This document shows positions 17,998 through 28,743 of a stretch of DNA of 64,000 nt, piece by piece. Positions within the stretch are counted from its first letter, which is position 1, and each line of letters opens with the position of its first letter. The notes beneath the pieces are model-generated. The model was not told the origin of the DNA. It saw only the letters and a program-made list of their open reading frames with translations, and did not search any database. Source of the stretch: Ferruginibacter sp. (GTDB taxonomy: Bacteria; Bacteroidota; Bacteroidia; Chitinophagales; Chitinophagaceae); NCBI GenBank assembly GCA_019638485.1, contig JAHBTP010000002.1, forward strand, positions 456,001 to 520,000, read 5' to 3'. The position numbers and the translations under genes were made by a program.

Positions 17998-19243
17998 ATT
18001 TTTCCTTCCAGCGCTCTTTTAAAAATTTTCTAATTTCATTTTCCCGTGCATTGCTTCCCGGGTGATAAAAAATCTTTTCTTCAATTTTTTCTGGTAAATA
18101 ATTTAATGCTACAAAGTTGTTTTCGAAATTATGGGCATATTTGTATTCTTCACCATAACCCAGTTCTTTCATCAGTTTTGTAGGAGCATTTCTTAAATGA
18201 AGCGGAACTGGTAAATCGCCTGTTCTTTCAACTTCTTCCATTGCTTTTTCAATAGCTGTATATGTGCTGTTGCTTTTAGGCGAAGTAGCTAAATAAACTG
18301 CACATTGTGATAAAATGATTCTACTCTCAGGATAGCCAATTACATGTACTGATTGAAAAGTATTGCTTGCCATTAACAAGGCATTAGGGTTCGCATTGCC
18401 AATATCTTCACTGGCAAAAATTATCATCCGTCTGGCAATAAACCGAACATCTTCACCGCCGGCTATCATACGAGCAAGCCAATATACTGCACCATTAGGG
18501 TCTGATCCGCGAAGGCTTTTTATAAATGCAGAAATAATATCGTAATGAGTTTCGCCTTGCTTGTCATATATGGCAATTTTTTGCTGCGCAATTTTCATTA
18601 CCATTTCATCTGTAATCGGCGCTCCCTTGCTATGGGTTACTACTAGTTCTAAAAGGTTAAGTAACTTTCTGGCATCTCCTCCCGATAAACGGATGAGCGC
18701 TGAAGTCTCTTTCAATTCCGGATTTTGTTTTATTATCCATTCATCTTTTGTTATTGCCTTTTTTAACAACAACTCAAGATGATTTGCTTCCAATGGTTTT
18801 AAAACATATACTTGACAACGACTTAGCAAAGCACTGTTTACTTCAAAAGAAGGGTTCTCAGTTGTTGCTCCAATTAGCCTGATAATTCCTTTTTCAACTG
18901 CATTTAATAACGCATCCTGCTGCCCTTTGTTGAATCGGTGTATTTCATCAATGAATAAAACAGCGCCAGGTCGCTTCTTTGCTGCGTCTATAACCTCACG
19001 TATGTCTTTTACACCGGAAGAGATTGCACTTAAACTAAAAAAAGGTACATGCAACGTGTTTGCGATGATATTAGCAATAGTTGTTTTTCCCACTCCCGGA
19101 GGCCCCCATAAAATCATAGAATGTATATCACCATTATTTAGTGATTGACGCAGCACACTATTAGTGCCAGTAAGGTGTTCCTGTCCGGTTAAATCATCCA
19201 ATATTTGAGGCCGCATTCTCTCAGCAAGAGGTGTCTGTTGCAT
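17987..19243 (-). CDS. rarA: Replication-associated recombination protein A (AAA+ ATPase)
   Basis: A 418-residue AAA+ ATPase of the RarA/MgsA/WRNIP1 family, which acts at stalled forks. It begins 'PLAERMRPQILDDLTGQEHL'. Walker A is GPPGVGKTT (about residue 46), Walker B is LFIDEIHRFNKGQQDALL (about 97), and sensor 1 is IGATTENPSFEVN. The second half holds the helical oligomerisation domain ('HYDIISAFIKSLRGSDPNGAVYWLARM'). Length and order are normal. The elaA-like gene overlaps its 3' end. Confidence 0.96.
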   Translation of the reverse strand: MQQTPLAERMRPQILDDLTGQEHLTGTNSVLRQSLNNGDIHSMILWGPPGVGKTTIANIIANTLHVPFFSLSAISSGVKDIREVIDAAKKRPGAVLFIDEIHRFNKGQQDALLNAVEKGIIRLIGATTENPSFEVNSALLSRCQVYVLKPLEANHLELLLKKAITKDEWIIKQNPELKETSALIRLSGGDARKLLNLLELVVTHSKGAPITDEMVMKIAQQKIAIYDKQGETHYDIISAFIKSLRGSDPNGAVYWLARMIAGGEDVRFIARRMIIFASEDIGNANPNALLMASNTFQSVHVIGYPESRIILSQCAVYLATSPKSNSTYTAIEKAMEEVERTGDLPVPLHLRNAPTKLMKELGYGEEYKYAHNFENNFVALNYLPEKIEEKIFYHPGSNARENEIRKFLKERWKEKYGY

Positions 19244-19262
19244 TAGGTAAAGTTACATTCCC

Positions 19263-20528
19263 TTATTCATTTTTTGCGGCATTTAATAGTGGAAGAATTT
19301 CATTTAAGGTTACCGGTGCTCTTTTGTTATCCATGTCAATGATAAACGCATATCCAAATGGCCCCCCGGCATTCTCAATAGCTTCAATGAGTTTTTGTTG
19401 GTCACTTTCTTTACGTAACATAGTGCTATCATCCCAACTTTCATAAGTACATAAACATCCCATCGTAGGTGTGAAGGGATAATAGGTTGCTCCTCGATAA
19501 TATTCTGGCCTTACTGTGGTTCCATGTGCAATGATATCATACCTCCCTGCTTTTCCTGCATAAAACGCCTGATAAAATGATTCTGTTTCTTGCAATTCTT
19601 CCGGTAGTAGTTGGGTATAATATTTCTTTTCCATGGGGACGCTGTCCAATAAACTGTCACGCATAAAGTGACCTGTGTTTAGTTCAAAAGGGAGAGAGAG
19701 TTGCACATTTCTAGTAGGGCCTATTGCTCCGGCTTTAGAAACATCAAAGCCATCCATGCGTAAGATGCCTTGTGGCGTATTACCATTGGTGAGATAACCG
19801 GGAAGCCCGTTTAAACTTCGAGCCAATTGTGGAACTGAAAAATATTCACCTGAGGGTTGCTTTAAAAAGTTGCCTGAGCTATCCCGAATGATAACTAAAC
19901 CGGGATAGTTTCGATTGATACGTTGAAAACTAAACATTAGAACCTGACCGGGCAAATAATCATGCCGGAGGAAATGAGCTAATTGTTCCGGCCTTGTATA
20001 TGAGGGGCTCAAACTAAACAACACCTGCTGGTAAAAAACATTCTCAGGATGATTAACTAACCGAGCCCTAGCTATCTTTTCTATTTTATTTCTAACCAGT
20101 TTATTTGAAGTTAATAGTAGATATTCTGCACACATCGCCCAAACCTTTCCGTCTTTAATATCCGGTAATAACTTTTCAATTTCTAAATTATAAATTTCAG
20201 GATAGTGTGCATATAATAGTTCGAGTAATGCTCGGTTAAAAGAGTTGCTTCTTTTACTCATTTCATTAACCGCATAGCTAATTCTGCTGTTTACCCACTT
20301 ATCTTTTCGATTAAGGTATTGAAGCGCAAAAAAGGCAGCGTCCCAGTCTTCTTCTGTCTTTTCAGAAAGTTCAAGAGAAAGCTTATCGTTAATTAGCTTT
20401 TTGTTCAAAAGATATTCTAATTGATTCCGGTCCTTGTATAATTTATATACAACGGTATCAGTTTGTGCTATTAGGTTGACTGAAATAAAAAGAAAAAAAC
20501 AGTAACTGGTTATTAATTTAAATAACAT
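19263..20528 (-). CDS. Exported protein with YkuD (L,D-transpeptidase)-like motif
   Basis: A 421-residue protein with a signal peptide (about residues 1-21, ending LIAQ). Residues about 30-190 are helical, in HEAT-like style ('EDWDAAFFALQYLNRKDKW'). The C-terminal part holds IAHGTT with His335, then T-M-G-C with Cys358, then a second Cys at 360. This is the YkuD order H-x(n)-[S/T]-x-G-C, with a His-Cys gap two residues longer than usual and no Arg/Asn after the Cys. If real, the protein would cross-link peptidoglycan or attach proteins to it. The link is an inference; no family was recognised outright. It lies 19 bp upstream of rarA. Confidence 0.5.
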   Translation of the reverse strand: MLFKLITSYCFFLFISVNLIAQTDTVVYKLYKDRNQLEYLLNKKLINDKLSLELSEKTEEDWDAAFFALQYLNRKDKWVNSRISYAVNEMSKRSNSFNRALLELLYAHYPEIYNLEIEKLLPDIKDGKVWAMCAEYLLLTSNKLVRNKIEKIARARLVNHPENVFYQQVLFSLSPSYTRPEQLAHFLRHDYLPGQVLMFSFQRINRNYPGLVIIRDSSGNFLKQPSGEYFSVPQLARSLNGLPGYLTNGNTPQGILRMDGFDVSKAGAIGPTRNVQLSLPFELNTGHFMRDSLLDSVPMEKKYYTQLLPEELQETESFYQAFYAGKAGRYDIIAHGTTVRPEYYRGATYYPFTPTMGCLCTYESWDDSTMLRKESDQQKLIEAIENAGGPFGYAFIIDMDNKRAPVTLNEILPLLNAAKNE

Positions 20529-20533
20529 AAAAT

Positions 20534-20541
20534 CAAATCTA
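20534..20541 (-). promoter_or_regulatory. -7 box close to the start of the YkuD-like gene
   Basis: Minus-strand TAGATTTG ends 5 bp before the ATG (20528), again implying little or no 5' leader. Confidence 0.45.
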
Positions 20542-20598
20542 TAACAATACTATGAAGGGTATAATATTTGAATTGTTAAACTGAGGGTAGTTAACTGA

Positions 20599-22422
20599 CT
20601 ATTTTTTTAGTTGAATGTTTAATTCATTTAGTTGAGTATTTTCAATTGCAGAAGGTGCATCAAGCATAACATCACGCCCGCTATTGTTTTTAGGAAATGC
20701 TATAAAGTCACGAATGCTTTCGCTTCCACCCAAGATGGCACATAATCTATCTAAACCAAAGGCAATACCGCCATGTGGAGGGGCGCCATATTCAAATGCG
20801 CCTAACAAGAATCCGAATTTTTGAACCTGTTCCTCTTTATCAATTCCTAATGCTTCAAACATTTTCTCTTGAAGTGTGCGCTGGAATATACGGATAGAGC
20901 CTCCCCCAATTTCATTTCCATTGAGCACCATATCGTATGCATTAGCTAAAATGGAGGCAAACGGATGTTCAAGATATCGGGCAGCATCCTCAATTTTTGG
21001 AGAATGATTAATCATAGTGTTTACATGTTCAGGCTTTGGTGCAGTAAACGGATGGTGGCGTGCAACCCAACGGTTGCCTTCTGCATCGTATTCAAATAGG
21101 GGAAAGTCTGTAATCCATAAAAGTTTAAACTCATTGCTCTTTCTCCAGCCTAATCTATCGGCCATATATAAACGAAGTTCAGCTGCAGCCTTGCGTGTGC
21201 GTTCTTCGCTGCCTGCCAAAATAAGAATAAGATCACCAATTTGTGCGTTCGTGGCTTCTGCTATAGCCTTTAGTTGTGCAGCACTATAAAATTTATCTAC
21301 ACTACTTTTGATGCTACCATCTGTATTCATTTTAATAAATACCATTCCCTGCATTCCTATTTGAGGGCGTTTAACCCACTCCGTTAGTTCATCAGTTTGT
21401 TTTCGGCTATACTCACTACACCCTGGAAACGAAAGCGAAATAACTGTTTCGGCCTCGTCAAATACTTTAAAAGCTGCTTCGCTGATCAAATTACTTAAAT
21501 CAGGTCTTCCCGGAAAGGTGTGTGCAGGATATTTCAGATTGCAGAGTATTGCACCGAACCTTGTATCAGGCTTATCATTACCATAGCTCCACATGGCATT
21601 TGCCCAACTCATACGCTCCACCTTTTCTAAATAGTCAATATGCTTCACTTCTTTTAATATATGCTTAAGCATATTTTCAAAGGTTAGTAGAATATCTTCC
21701 TGCTCTACAAAAGACATCTCACAGTCAATTTGTGTGAATTCCGGCTGACGGTCCGCTCGTAAATCCTCGTCTCTAAAACATTTTACTATCTGAAAATATT
21801 TGTCATAACCACTCACCATTAGCAATTGCTTAAATGTTTGTGGCGATTGAGGTAATGCATAAAACTGCCCTTCATTCATTCGGGATGGTACCACAAAATC
21901 TCTAGCTCCTTCAGGCGTGGATTTTATTAAAAAAGGAGTCTCGATATCTATGAATTGTTGTGCATGAAGATAATTCCTGGCAGCACGATTTACAGCATAC
22001 CTTAACTCTATATTCTTTTTAATTTGATTCCTGCGTAAATCTAAATAACGGTATTTCATGCGCAAATCATCACCACCATCTGTATCATCTTGAATAGTGA
22101 ATGGCGGTGTTACAGCCTTATTTAAAATAGTCAGTTGACTTACCAGAATTTCAATCTCTCCTGTTGCTATTGCAGGGTTTTTATTGCTCCTCTCTCTTAC
22201 GCATCCGCTTATTTGAATTACAAATTCTCTTCCTAAAGTATCAACTAGTGCTGCTTGAGAAAAAGATTCTTCAAAAATAAGCTGGGTAATACCATAACGA
22301 TCACGTAAGTCAACAAAAGTAATAGCCCCAAATTTTCTTATTATGTGTACCCATCCACTCAGTGTAATCTTCTGCGATACATGACTGATGCACAATTCTC
22401 CGCATGTATGTGTTCTAAACAT
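20599..22422 (-). CDS. aspS: Aspartyl-tRNA synthetase
   Basis: A 607-residue class II synthetase of the bacterial type. It has an N-terminal OB-fold anticodon-binding domain ('[24 protein letters not shown]'), motif 2 '[18 protein letters not shown]' (about 220), an inserted GAD domain (about 300-420), and motif 3 '[20 protein letters not shown]' near 555. Length fits the bacterial family (about 590). It attaches Asp to tRNA-Asp. Confidence 0.98.
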   Translation of the reverse strand: MFRTHTCGELCISHVSQKITLSGWVHIIRKFGAITFVDLRDRYGITQLIFEESFSQAALVDTLGREFVIQISGCVRERSNKNPAIATGEIEILVSQLTILNKAVTPPFTIQDDTDGGDDLRMKYRYLDLRRNQIKKNIELRYAVNRAARNYLHAQQFIDIETPFLIKSTPEGARDFVVPSRMNEGQFYALPQSPQTFKQLLMVSGYDKYFQIVKCFRDEDLRADRQPEFTQIDCEMSFVEQEDILLTFENMLKHILKEVKHIDYLEKVERMSWANAMWSYGNDKPDTRFGAILCNLKYPAHTFPGRPDLSNLISEAAFKVFDEAETVISLSFPGCSEYSRKQTDELTEWVKRPQIGMQGMVFIKMNTDGSIKSSVDKFYSAAQLKAIAEATNAQIGDLILILAGSEERTRKAAAELRLYMADRLGWRKSNEFKLLWITDFPLFEYDAEGNRWVARHHPFTAPKPEHVNTMINHSPKIEDAARYLEHPFASILANAYDMVLNGNEIGGGSIRIFQRTLQEKMFEALGIDKEEQVQKFGFLLGAFEYGAPPHGGIAFGLDRLCAILGGSESIRDFIAFPKNNSGRDVMLDAPSAIENTQLNELNIQLKK

Positions 22423-22443
22423 ATTTAATGTTTTTTAGGTTGG

Positions 22444-22451
22444 CAAAGATA
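22444..22451 (-). promoter_or_regulatory. -7 box of aspS
   Basis: Minus-strand TATCTTTG lies 21 bp before the aspS start codon. A minus-strand TTG occurs 22 bp further upstream (22474-22476), slightly off the usual spacing. Confidence 0.55.
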
Positions 22452-22492
22452 ATTAAATCCAGCCCTGTACGTGCAATTACCTTGTTATCCCT

Positions 22493-25400
22493 TTAAGGTA
22501 TTTGAGGTAAAATATGAATTCGCATTCCCTCACTATGACTCGTAAATTCCGGAGCATACATGGATTGAATGGTTGCTATCCCTAAACTGAAATCACCTGC
22601 ATGTGTGGCGAAGAGCGGATATTCAAAGATATAAGACCCCTTAGGTAATTTGTCGAAAAAGAAATTAGAAGACGCATCCCGTGTAGTTTCATAATACCAT
22701 AATCCTCCCTGATATTTAAATTGACTGATTACATTTACAGGCTCTAAACCCGATGCACGCATATCTTTGAGGTGGATATATTCCATATCCCTATCACATT
22801 TTAAATGAAGGCGTACTATTATTTTAGCACCTACATTTATTTCACTGCCTTCTTTAATTTCTTCAAGCACTGGTCCTGTGTCTGTATTTTTTTGTAGATA
22901 TAGCTTTTTGGATAGATAAAGGGGTGTAATTGCCCGGGTTATTTTGTCAATTTCTTCAAAATATTGCCAATAAACAGCACCCCACGAAGGCAATAAATTT
23001 GTTCCGGTGTCTTTTTCAGATGAAATACTAACCTCAATATTTCCCATTCCCTGTTGAACTTTATTTCCCGGAATAACTGTTTTAAAATAACCAGTGCCCG
23101 CTTCGGCTTTTTCTTCATCGCTTTTTATAGTTTTGTTCCCTAACTTAATAGTTACTTCATTTTTAGACGGCACCCAGGTAGTGCCTCTCATTAATAGGGC
23201 GTAACAGGCTTCTGCAGTTGCTTTTGTTGTGCGCCAATTATTAGTTTGTTTATTTTTTAACAACCATGTTTTTAAGTCATCAATGAACGTATTTCCCGGT
23301 GTAACTAACGAAAATGCTTCTATTGCTATTGACTGGGACTCTATAGGCGCCTGGAACCAAAAATACCCTCCAATATTCTCCTTCCAATATGTACCCAACT
23401 CAGGATTTATAATCGCATTTTCCTGAAGCGATTTAATAATATCTTTTGCCGCCTTTTGATCATTATTTTTAAAAAGGGATATGGCAATCATTGCCTTTGA
23501 GAATAGATTTTTGTTAATCCAAAATCTTTTTACCTGGTTTAAATAATATTTATTTACGGTTAGGGTACGATCATTCATTTCCTTATCTGGAAATAAACTT
23601 CGCATATATAAATATTGTATCACTGTATAATTTAGGTGGTCAGCTTTAAGGTTAACTTTTCTTTTTAATAATTCATCATAATCTCTTATAATTTCTTTAT
23701 CTAAATAGGCAATAGCATTCAGCACGATGGTTTGAGCGATTGGTGATTGCTCAATTGAAACGCCCAACATTTTTAGTTTAGCCATTCCAGTAATGATATA
23801 TTGGGTCATGAATCTGTCTTCCGGGCCGCCGTTAAACCAAGCAAAGCCTCCGTTAGGGGTTTGCATGGCAGCAAGCTTGGCTAAAGATGTACTTTGTTGG
23901 TTGGATAAGGTGATTAAATCAAATAGCAATCCAATTCTACGCTTTTGTTCAGTTTCATTTCTGCTCTCCAATACCCATGGTGTTTCCTCAAGCAGCATTG
24001 TCTTTAATTCCTGGTTTTTTTGCAGATTACTAATAAGTGCAGATGTATCTGTGCTCTTCCATTGCGAGAAAATTGTTTTAATACGAGGGGTTCGGGTGAT
24101 GATGAGTGAAGCTAATGCATTGGCATAATAGCGATTGAATGTTTGTTCTGCACATTCATAAGGATATTCCATAAGATATGGTAATGCCTGAACGGCATAC
24201 CATACAGGATTTGAAGTGTATTCTATTGTAAGCGATTGATGCGATATGGTGCTACTATTATTTGCGGTGAGTAACTTATTAAACGTAAAATGTTTTGTTC
24301 CGGTTCCTCGTAAGGAAATAGGAAGTGATTCTGTAACTAAGGTGCGATTTGTTAAGACCGGCAATATGGCTTCTTCACCGTCGCTAAACTTCCCATCCGC
24401 AGTAGTGGCAATAATACGGTATTTCACAGCACCGTTAAATTGTTGTGGTATAACGAATGGAAAGTTAATAGATTCGCTTTTTCCCGGATCAACAGTGAAA
24501 TGTTGTAAAGGAAGAATATTATTAAACCATCCATCAACGGAAGCGCCTGTTGCTTCGTCTATCCATGCCAGTTGTATGGTTCCTGTCATTTGAATAGAGT
24601 CCATATTTACCACTTTTGTTTCTAATTCCATTCTATCACCTTCTCGTAAAAAGCGAGGTAGATGGGGTTGTACCATTAATGATTTTTGTGTAATAGTAAA
24701 CGCCTCCAGTATTCCTGATTGTAAATCAGGTGTATGAGCCATTGTCATCAACTTCCATTTAGTTAATGCTTCAGGCATGGTAAAAGTAAAGGAGATATTT
24801 CCTGCTGAATCAGTTTTTAATTCCGGATAGAAGAATGCCGTTTCTTTAAAATTTGTTCTTAGTGATTCAACACCGGAGTTATTTTGGGTTGTAAGAGGGA
24901 GGGTGTCTGATTCAAATAGTTCAGAATCCCCTACAACTCGGGGAGGAGTAAATTTTACAGTTCGTTCAGCAGGGGATAATGCTCCGTCAGCAATATGTTC
25001 TTCATTTTTATACTGAATTTGAGCTGGAACACTTGGACGCGGTTTTCTAAGACCCATTGCATTTCCGCGGTAGCCGAAATTTGAATTGGCTAGAACATAC
25101 GACCAGTTATTCTCAGTTAATTCGTAATACCTTTTTGAGTTTATTGGTAACAGATTAAGCGGTAATTTAATTAACCCGGAAGAGAGGATAGAATTAAAAC
25201 CCGCTTCTACCCAACGGTTATATTCTGAAACTACGGGCCATAAATATTTAAACAAAGGCCAGGAGTGAGATTTAAACTGGTCTAATGAAGCATCGTACAT
25301 ATTGATAAGCGCTTCGGCAGTAACTTTATCTTTTTGATTTCCGGATATGTGAATACTCCATGTCTCTTTTGAATTAGGTAGAACCTTATTTCTAAATGTT

Positions 25401-28400
25401 TCCAATTTAAGTTGCAGTTCTTTGTTTGTCCAGGGCACTGAAATTGTTGTAGAATAATTATAAAAATTATTGTGCTTTACAAATATGTAGTTAAGTACAA
25501 TCCCACCACGGTCTTTTTCGGTTACAATTAGTTTTTTTGTTTCAGGTCTATTGTTTCGTAATAACACCCACTGTTGACTCGCATTTTCTTCTGCTCTTTT
25601 TAAATTTTGTAAGAGCCAAACATCATCATATCTACAGCTTAGGGTGTACTGAGTAGTTTGCCCGGGTTGAAGAGAATTCTTGTTTGCTGCTATCGTAAAC
25701 GCTTCTAAAGAAGAAAATTTATTGTTTGTGATTTCAAAAAATGCAGTATAGTTTACAGTTTCTCCATATTTATCAATAGAAGAAATGTCTAACTTATAAA
25801 ACCCCGATTCCGGTCGTAAGTCTTTCCAATCCCACACCCCATTAAGTGATGTGGTATCCGCTTTTGAATAAACTATTTTTTTTATTGGATAGTTATTGGG
25901 TTCGTCTTCATCACTATAAATATCGAAAGGGAAAAAGCCGGAATACACTTCTTTAGGGTATAGATAACGATCTGGCTTTTGCCAGTATCGCTTTCTAAAT
26001 ATCTTATTGGGTATAGTTAGTTCGGATAATCTTACCTCCACAAATGCTTTTTCCGTACTGCTCAAAGTGTTTTTCGTATAGATTTTTATATTTTGAACAC
26101 TATCAATAAGCATTGATTTCTCTATGGAGGTTGAAATTTGTAATAACTGATAACTCACCGGAATCGCAATGGTTTGACTTCTTGTTTCACCGTTTATATC
26201 GGTTATATCTGCAAAAACAATAAAATAGAAAATTGGCTGAGCTTGTTTGGGAATTTCTTCATCTGCCAATGCGGGAAATGTTATTGTAAAGCTACCGGCA
26301 TCGTTTGTACGAGTTTCACCATAAGTGATTTCCATTTCATTTCTTGGATAGGCAACTGATTTTGAGTAAAAGAAATTATTCCTATAAAATGGAAAAATGG
26401 ATTTGCGGGTAACACTATAAATAACTTTTGCCCCTGAAATATTATTTCCTGCATAAGCTTTTGCTTTGCCAAACACGGATATTGTGTCTTGTAGTCTGTA
26501 AAGAGTTGTTGGATTTTCCAATACAACTTCAAACTTGGGTCGTTTATATTCTTCTACTGAAATGGAATGGTAAAGAAGGCCTTTATCATCGCGTAAGTAA
26601 AAGCTTCCATTTAATTGCCCCTCAGGCAGGTCAAATTTCCCACTAAACGAACCGAAAGTATTGGTTGTGTGATTAGCGGTAGCAATTTCCGTCCCGTTTA
26701 CATCGTATAGTTTAATGTTTACTTTTTCTTCTGCAAGTGCCTTACTTTTTAAGATTGCAGTGTCTTTGACAAGATAAATTCCTTTGTAGTATAACGGTTG
26801 CCCGGGACGATATATCGAACGATCCGTGAAAATAAAAATTCTCTTTTCGGGCTTTCTTTCTTCCTTACCATAGTAAACGAGTCCTCTTGCATCCTCAGAT
26901 GTAAATCTTTCATCCTTATAAAGAATCTCAATATGATAGGATTCATAATTTTTAGATTTCTTCACTATGGCTATGCCATCTTTGTTTGTTACCACTTTGT
27001 CTTTTAATATGTACTGATAGCTTTGAGCGCTATAGTTATACTTAAGGATAAATTGCTGAACTATTGCTCCCTGAATGGGATTGCCATTATTTCTGTCCAC
27101 CACAAATATTTGCCCTGCATCATTAGAGAAATAAGCTAATTGGCTTATCTGAATTATTTGGTAATCCATTGAGTTATTTTCAAACGAAAAGCTAGGCTTC
27201 AAACTTGCAAACAAATAGTATTTACCCGATTTTAATGCGTCAAACTTTATCTCTACTGAGTGTTGTCGGTAGTCGTTCTCTTCCGGTAACTTTATTGTTG
27301 AATTGATTGCATCAGATTTTTTCAAAAGCGACTGTAAATATTCCTTTGTTTCTCTTCTGTTTCTAACTTCGGCAAAGGGCTCGGTGATAGGAATAATCTT
27401 GAAGAAGAGTTGGGCTGTGTTTTTATAAGATACAAGAATCCTAAAAGGTTGGTTAGGAAGATTAACGCTTTCTAATTCCAAATTGAAGGAAGGCTCTTTT
27501 AATTTTTCAATAAGGTTTTTTGCTTTGTTTGATTCATTTTTATCAACATTCTGTGTAATAATTGAATTGGCGATATTTATTGCATTGATAAATCCGGTTG
27601 TGTCCCCTTCGGCAGCGTCTTGTTGTTTTAAAAGAGCCATTTGATATGCAGCTTGCATAGCAATTGTGTGTTTGGGATAACTTCTTTCAAGCTGTTTTAA
27701 TGCTTTTTCATAATGTGCCTTTTTAAATGGCGACACACTGTGCGCATAAACAAATTGTAGTCGTTGAAGATCAGCATCTAAAAATGCGTCTAAATTATAA
27801 TCATTTAAATGATTACGTAGTAAATCACGATACAGCATAAGGGCACGATATTTATCAGATATCGTGTCGTTTGTTTTGAATGTAATATGTATAAACTCTT
27901 TGGCCGGACTGAATACATCTTCTCCATCTATTACAAAACGTTGTGCAGGATTAAGAAGGTCTTGCTCGGGGTTGCTTAAATACGCTAATGCTCTAAATGC
28001 TAAAAAGTCATATAGGGTAGGCCTTAATGTTAATGTATTTTCCTGGTCTGATAGAATATCTGTGAATGTAGAGATAGGTACTTTCTTTAATTCTTCAACT
28101 TGTTGTATAGAAGATAAATAAAGGCTGGTGATGGTATTGTGAAGTTTGGCCAAGCTCCAGGTTGTAATATCATCATCCTGTTCATTAAGAATCTTGGTTC
28201 TGTCATATAATAGATAGCGATTCGATTGTAAAAATTGGTCAATTGCTGTCGCTTTCATACTAAGCACTATACTGTTACCCGGCTGTGGAATAATGTACAG
28301 TAAAGAATCAAAATATTTTAACCCATGATTAATATTTTCTTCATTTAAAAGGAAGATACTCTTTAGTTCATACATTGCACTTTTTATCTGCTGAGGTTGA

Positions 28401-28579
28401 TTTTTGTCGGCTGTAGCTAATGTAAAAATCTTCCGAGCTTCGTTTCGGGCAGACTGATTAAGTCCTTTAACTTCTAAATCAGTAACAATCTTCCATTCCT
28501 TTTTATAGGAACTCTTATCCTGTGCAGAAGCAAGAAATGAAGTTGCAATCAATAAGATAGAGAAGAGAAATTTATACAT
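22493..28579 (-). CDS. Alpha-2-macroglobulin family protein, thioester type
   Basis: About 2,028 residues from ATG at 28579, chosen because a signal peptide (ending FLASAQ) follows directly; an upstream TTG at 28624 would only add a polar leader. An N-terminal helical region (to about 340) is followed by MG domains with 'RPEKRIFIFTDRSIYRPGQPLYYKG' (MG2) and 'SVEEYKRPKFEV' (MG3). The A2M core has 'TNFKETAFFYPELKTDSAGNISFTFTMPEALTKWKL'. The thioester site CAEQ is at Cys1476, within 'YPYECAEQTF'. A helical thioester domain and a C-terminal beta domain complete it. Bacterial A2Ms trap foreign proteases in the periplasm. No penicillin-binding protein 1C gene is adjacent, unlike the E. coli pair. 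Confidence 0.92.
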   Translation of the reverse strand: MYKFLFSILLIATSFLASAQDKSSYKKEWKIVTDLEVKGLNQSARNEARKIFTLATADKNQPQQIKSAMYELKSIFLLNEENINHGLKYFDSLLYIIPQPGNSIVLSMKATAIDQFLQSNRYLLYDRTKILNEQDDDITTWSLAKLHNTITSLYLSSIQQVEELKKVPISTFTDILSDQENTLTLRPTLYDFLAFRALAYLSNPEQDLLNPAQRFVIDGEDVFSPAKEFIHITFKTNDTISDKYRALMLYRDLLRNHLNDYNLDAFLDADLQRLQFVYAHSVSPFKKAHYEKALKQLERSYPKHTIAMQAAYQMALLKQQDAAEGDTTGFINAINIANSIITQNVDKNESNKAKNLIEKLKEPSFNLELESVNLPNQPFRILVSYKNTAQLFFKIIPITEPFAEVRNRRETKEYLQSLLKKSDAINSTIKLPEENDYRQHSVEIKFDALKSGKYYLFASLKPSFSFENNSMDYQIIQISQLAYFSNDAGQIFVVDRNNGNPIQGAIVQQFILKYNYSAQSYQYILKDKVVTNKDGIAIVKKSKNYESYHIEILYKDERFTSEDARGLVYYGKEERKPEKRIFIFTDRSIYRPGQPLYYKGIYLVKDTAILKSKALAEEKVNIKLYDVNGTEIATANHTTNTFGSFSGKFDLPEGQLNGSFYLRDDKGLLYHSISVEEYKRPKFEVVLENPTTLYRLQDTISVFGKAKAYAGNNISGAKVIYSVTRKSIFPFYRNNFFYSKSVAYPRNEMEITYGETRTNDAGSFTITFPALADEEIPKQAQPIFYFIVFADITDINGETRSQTIAIPVSYQLLQISTSIEKSMLIDSVQNIKIYTKNTLSSTEKAFVEVRLSELTIPNKIFRKRYWQKPDRYLYPKEVYSGFFPFDIYSDEDEPNNYPIKKIVYSKADTTSLNGVWDWKDLRPESGFYKLDISSIDKYGETVNYTAFFEITNNKFSSLEAFTIAANKNSLQPGQTTQYTLSCRYDDVWLLQNLKRAEENASQQWVLLRNNRPETKKLIVTEKDRGGIVLNYIFVKHNNFYNYSTTISVPWTNKELQLKLETFRNKVLPNSKETWSIHISGNQKDKVTAEALINMYDASLDQFKSHSWPLFKYLWPVVSEYNRWVEAGFNSILSSGLIKLPLNLLPINSKRYYELTENNWSYVLANSNFGYRGNAMGLRKPRPSVPAQIQYKNEEHIADGALSPAERTVKFTPPRVVGDSELFESDTLPLTTQNNSGVESLRTNFKETAFFYPELKTDSAGNISFTFTMPEALTKWKLMTMAHTPDLQSGILEAFTITQKSLMVQPHLPRFLREGDRMELETKVVNMDSIQMTGTIQLAWIDEATGASVDGWFNNILPLQHFTVDPGKSESINFPFVIPQQFNGAVKYRIIATTADGKFSDGEEAILPVLTNRTLVTESLPISLRGTGTKHFTFNKLLTANNSSTISHQSLTIEYTSNPVWYAVQALPYLMEYPYECAEQTFNRYYANALASLIITRTPRIKTIFSQWKSTDTSALISNLQKNQELKTMLLEETPWVLESRNETEQKRRIGLLFDLITLSNQQSTSLAKLAAMQTPNGGFAWFNGGPEDRFMTQYIITGMAKLKMLGVSIEQSPIAQTIVLNAIAYLDKEIIRDYDELLKRKVNLKADHLNYTVIQYLYMRSLFPDKEMNDRTLTVNKYYLNQVKRFWINKNLFSKAMIAISLFKNNDQKAAKDIIKSLQENAIINPELGTYWKENIGGYFWFQAPIESQSIAIEAFSLVTPGNTFIDDLKTWLLKNKQTNNWRTTKATAEACYALLMRGTTWVPSKNEVTIKLGNKTIKSDEEKAEAGTGYFKTVIPGNKVQQGMGNIEVSISSEKDTGTNLLPSWGAVYWQYFEEIDKITRAITPLYLSKKLYLQKNTDTGPVLEEIKEGSEINVGAKIIVRLHLKCDRDMEYIHLKDMRASGLEPVNVISQFKYQGGLWYYETTRDASSNFFFDKLPKGSYIFEYPLFATHAGDFSLGIATIQSMYAPEFTSHSEGMRIHILPQIP

Positions 28580-28743
28580 GTTGTATTGATTTGGCTTATT
28601 AAAGGTAAAGTTATCGTTAACCAATTAGATGCATTTATGATTAGACTTCATAAAGTACTTCATCTTATGGTTTAACTATTTTTTATGAAGGCTGTCTTTT
28701 TACATAAAATACTGTGGACAGTCCTATCTGTAAACTAATTTTT

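Noticed and set aside
28580..28624. TTG start for the A2M gene 15 codons upstream
   Set aside because: The ATG at 28579 begins exactly at a typical signal peptide; the extension is polar and would spoil it.
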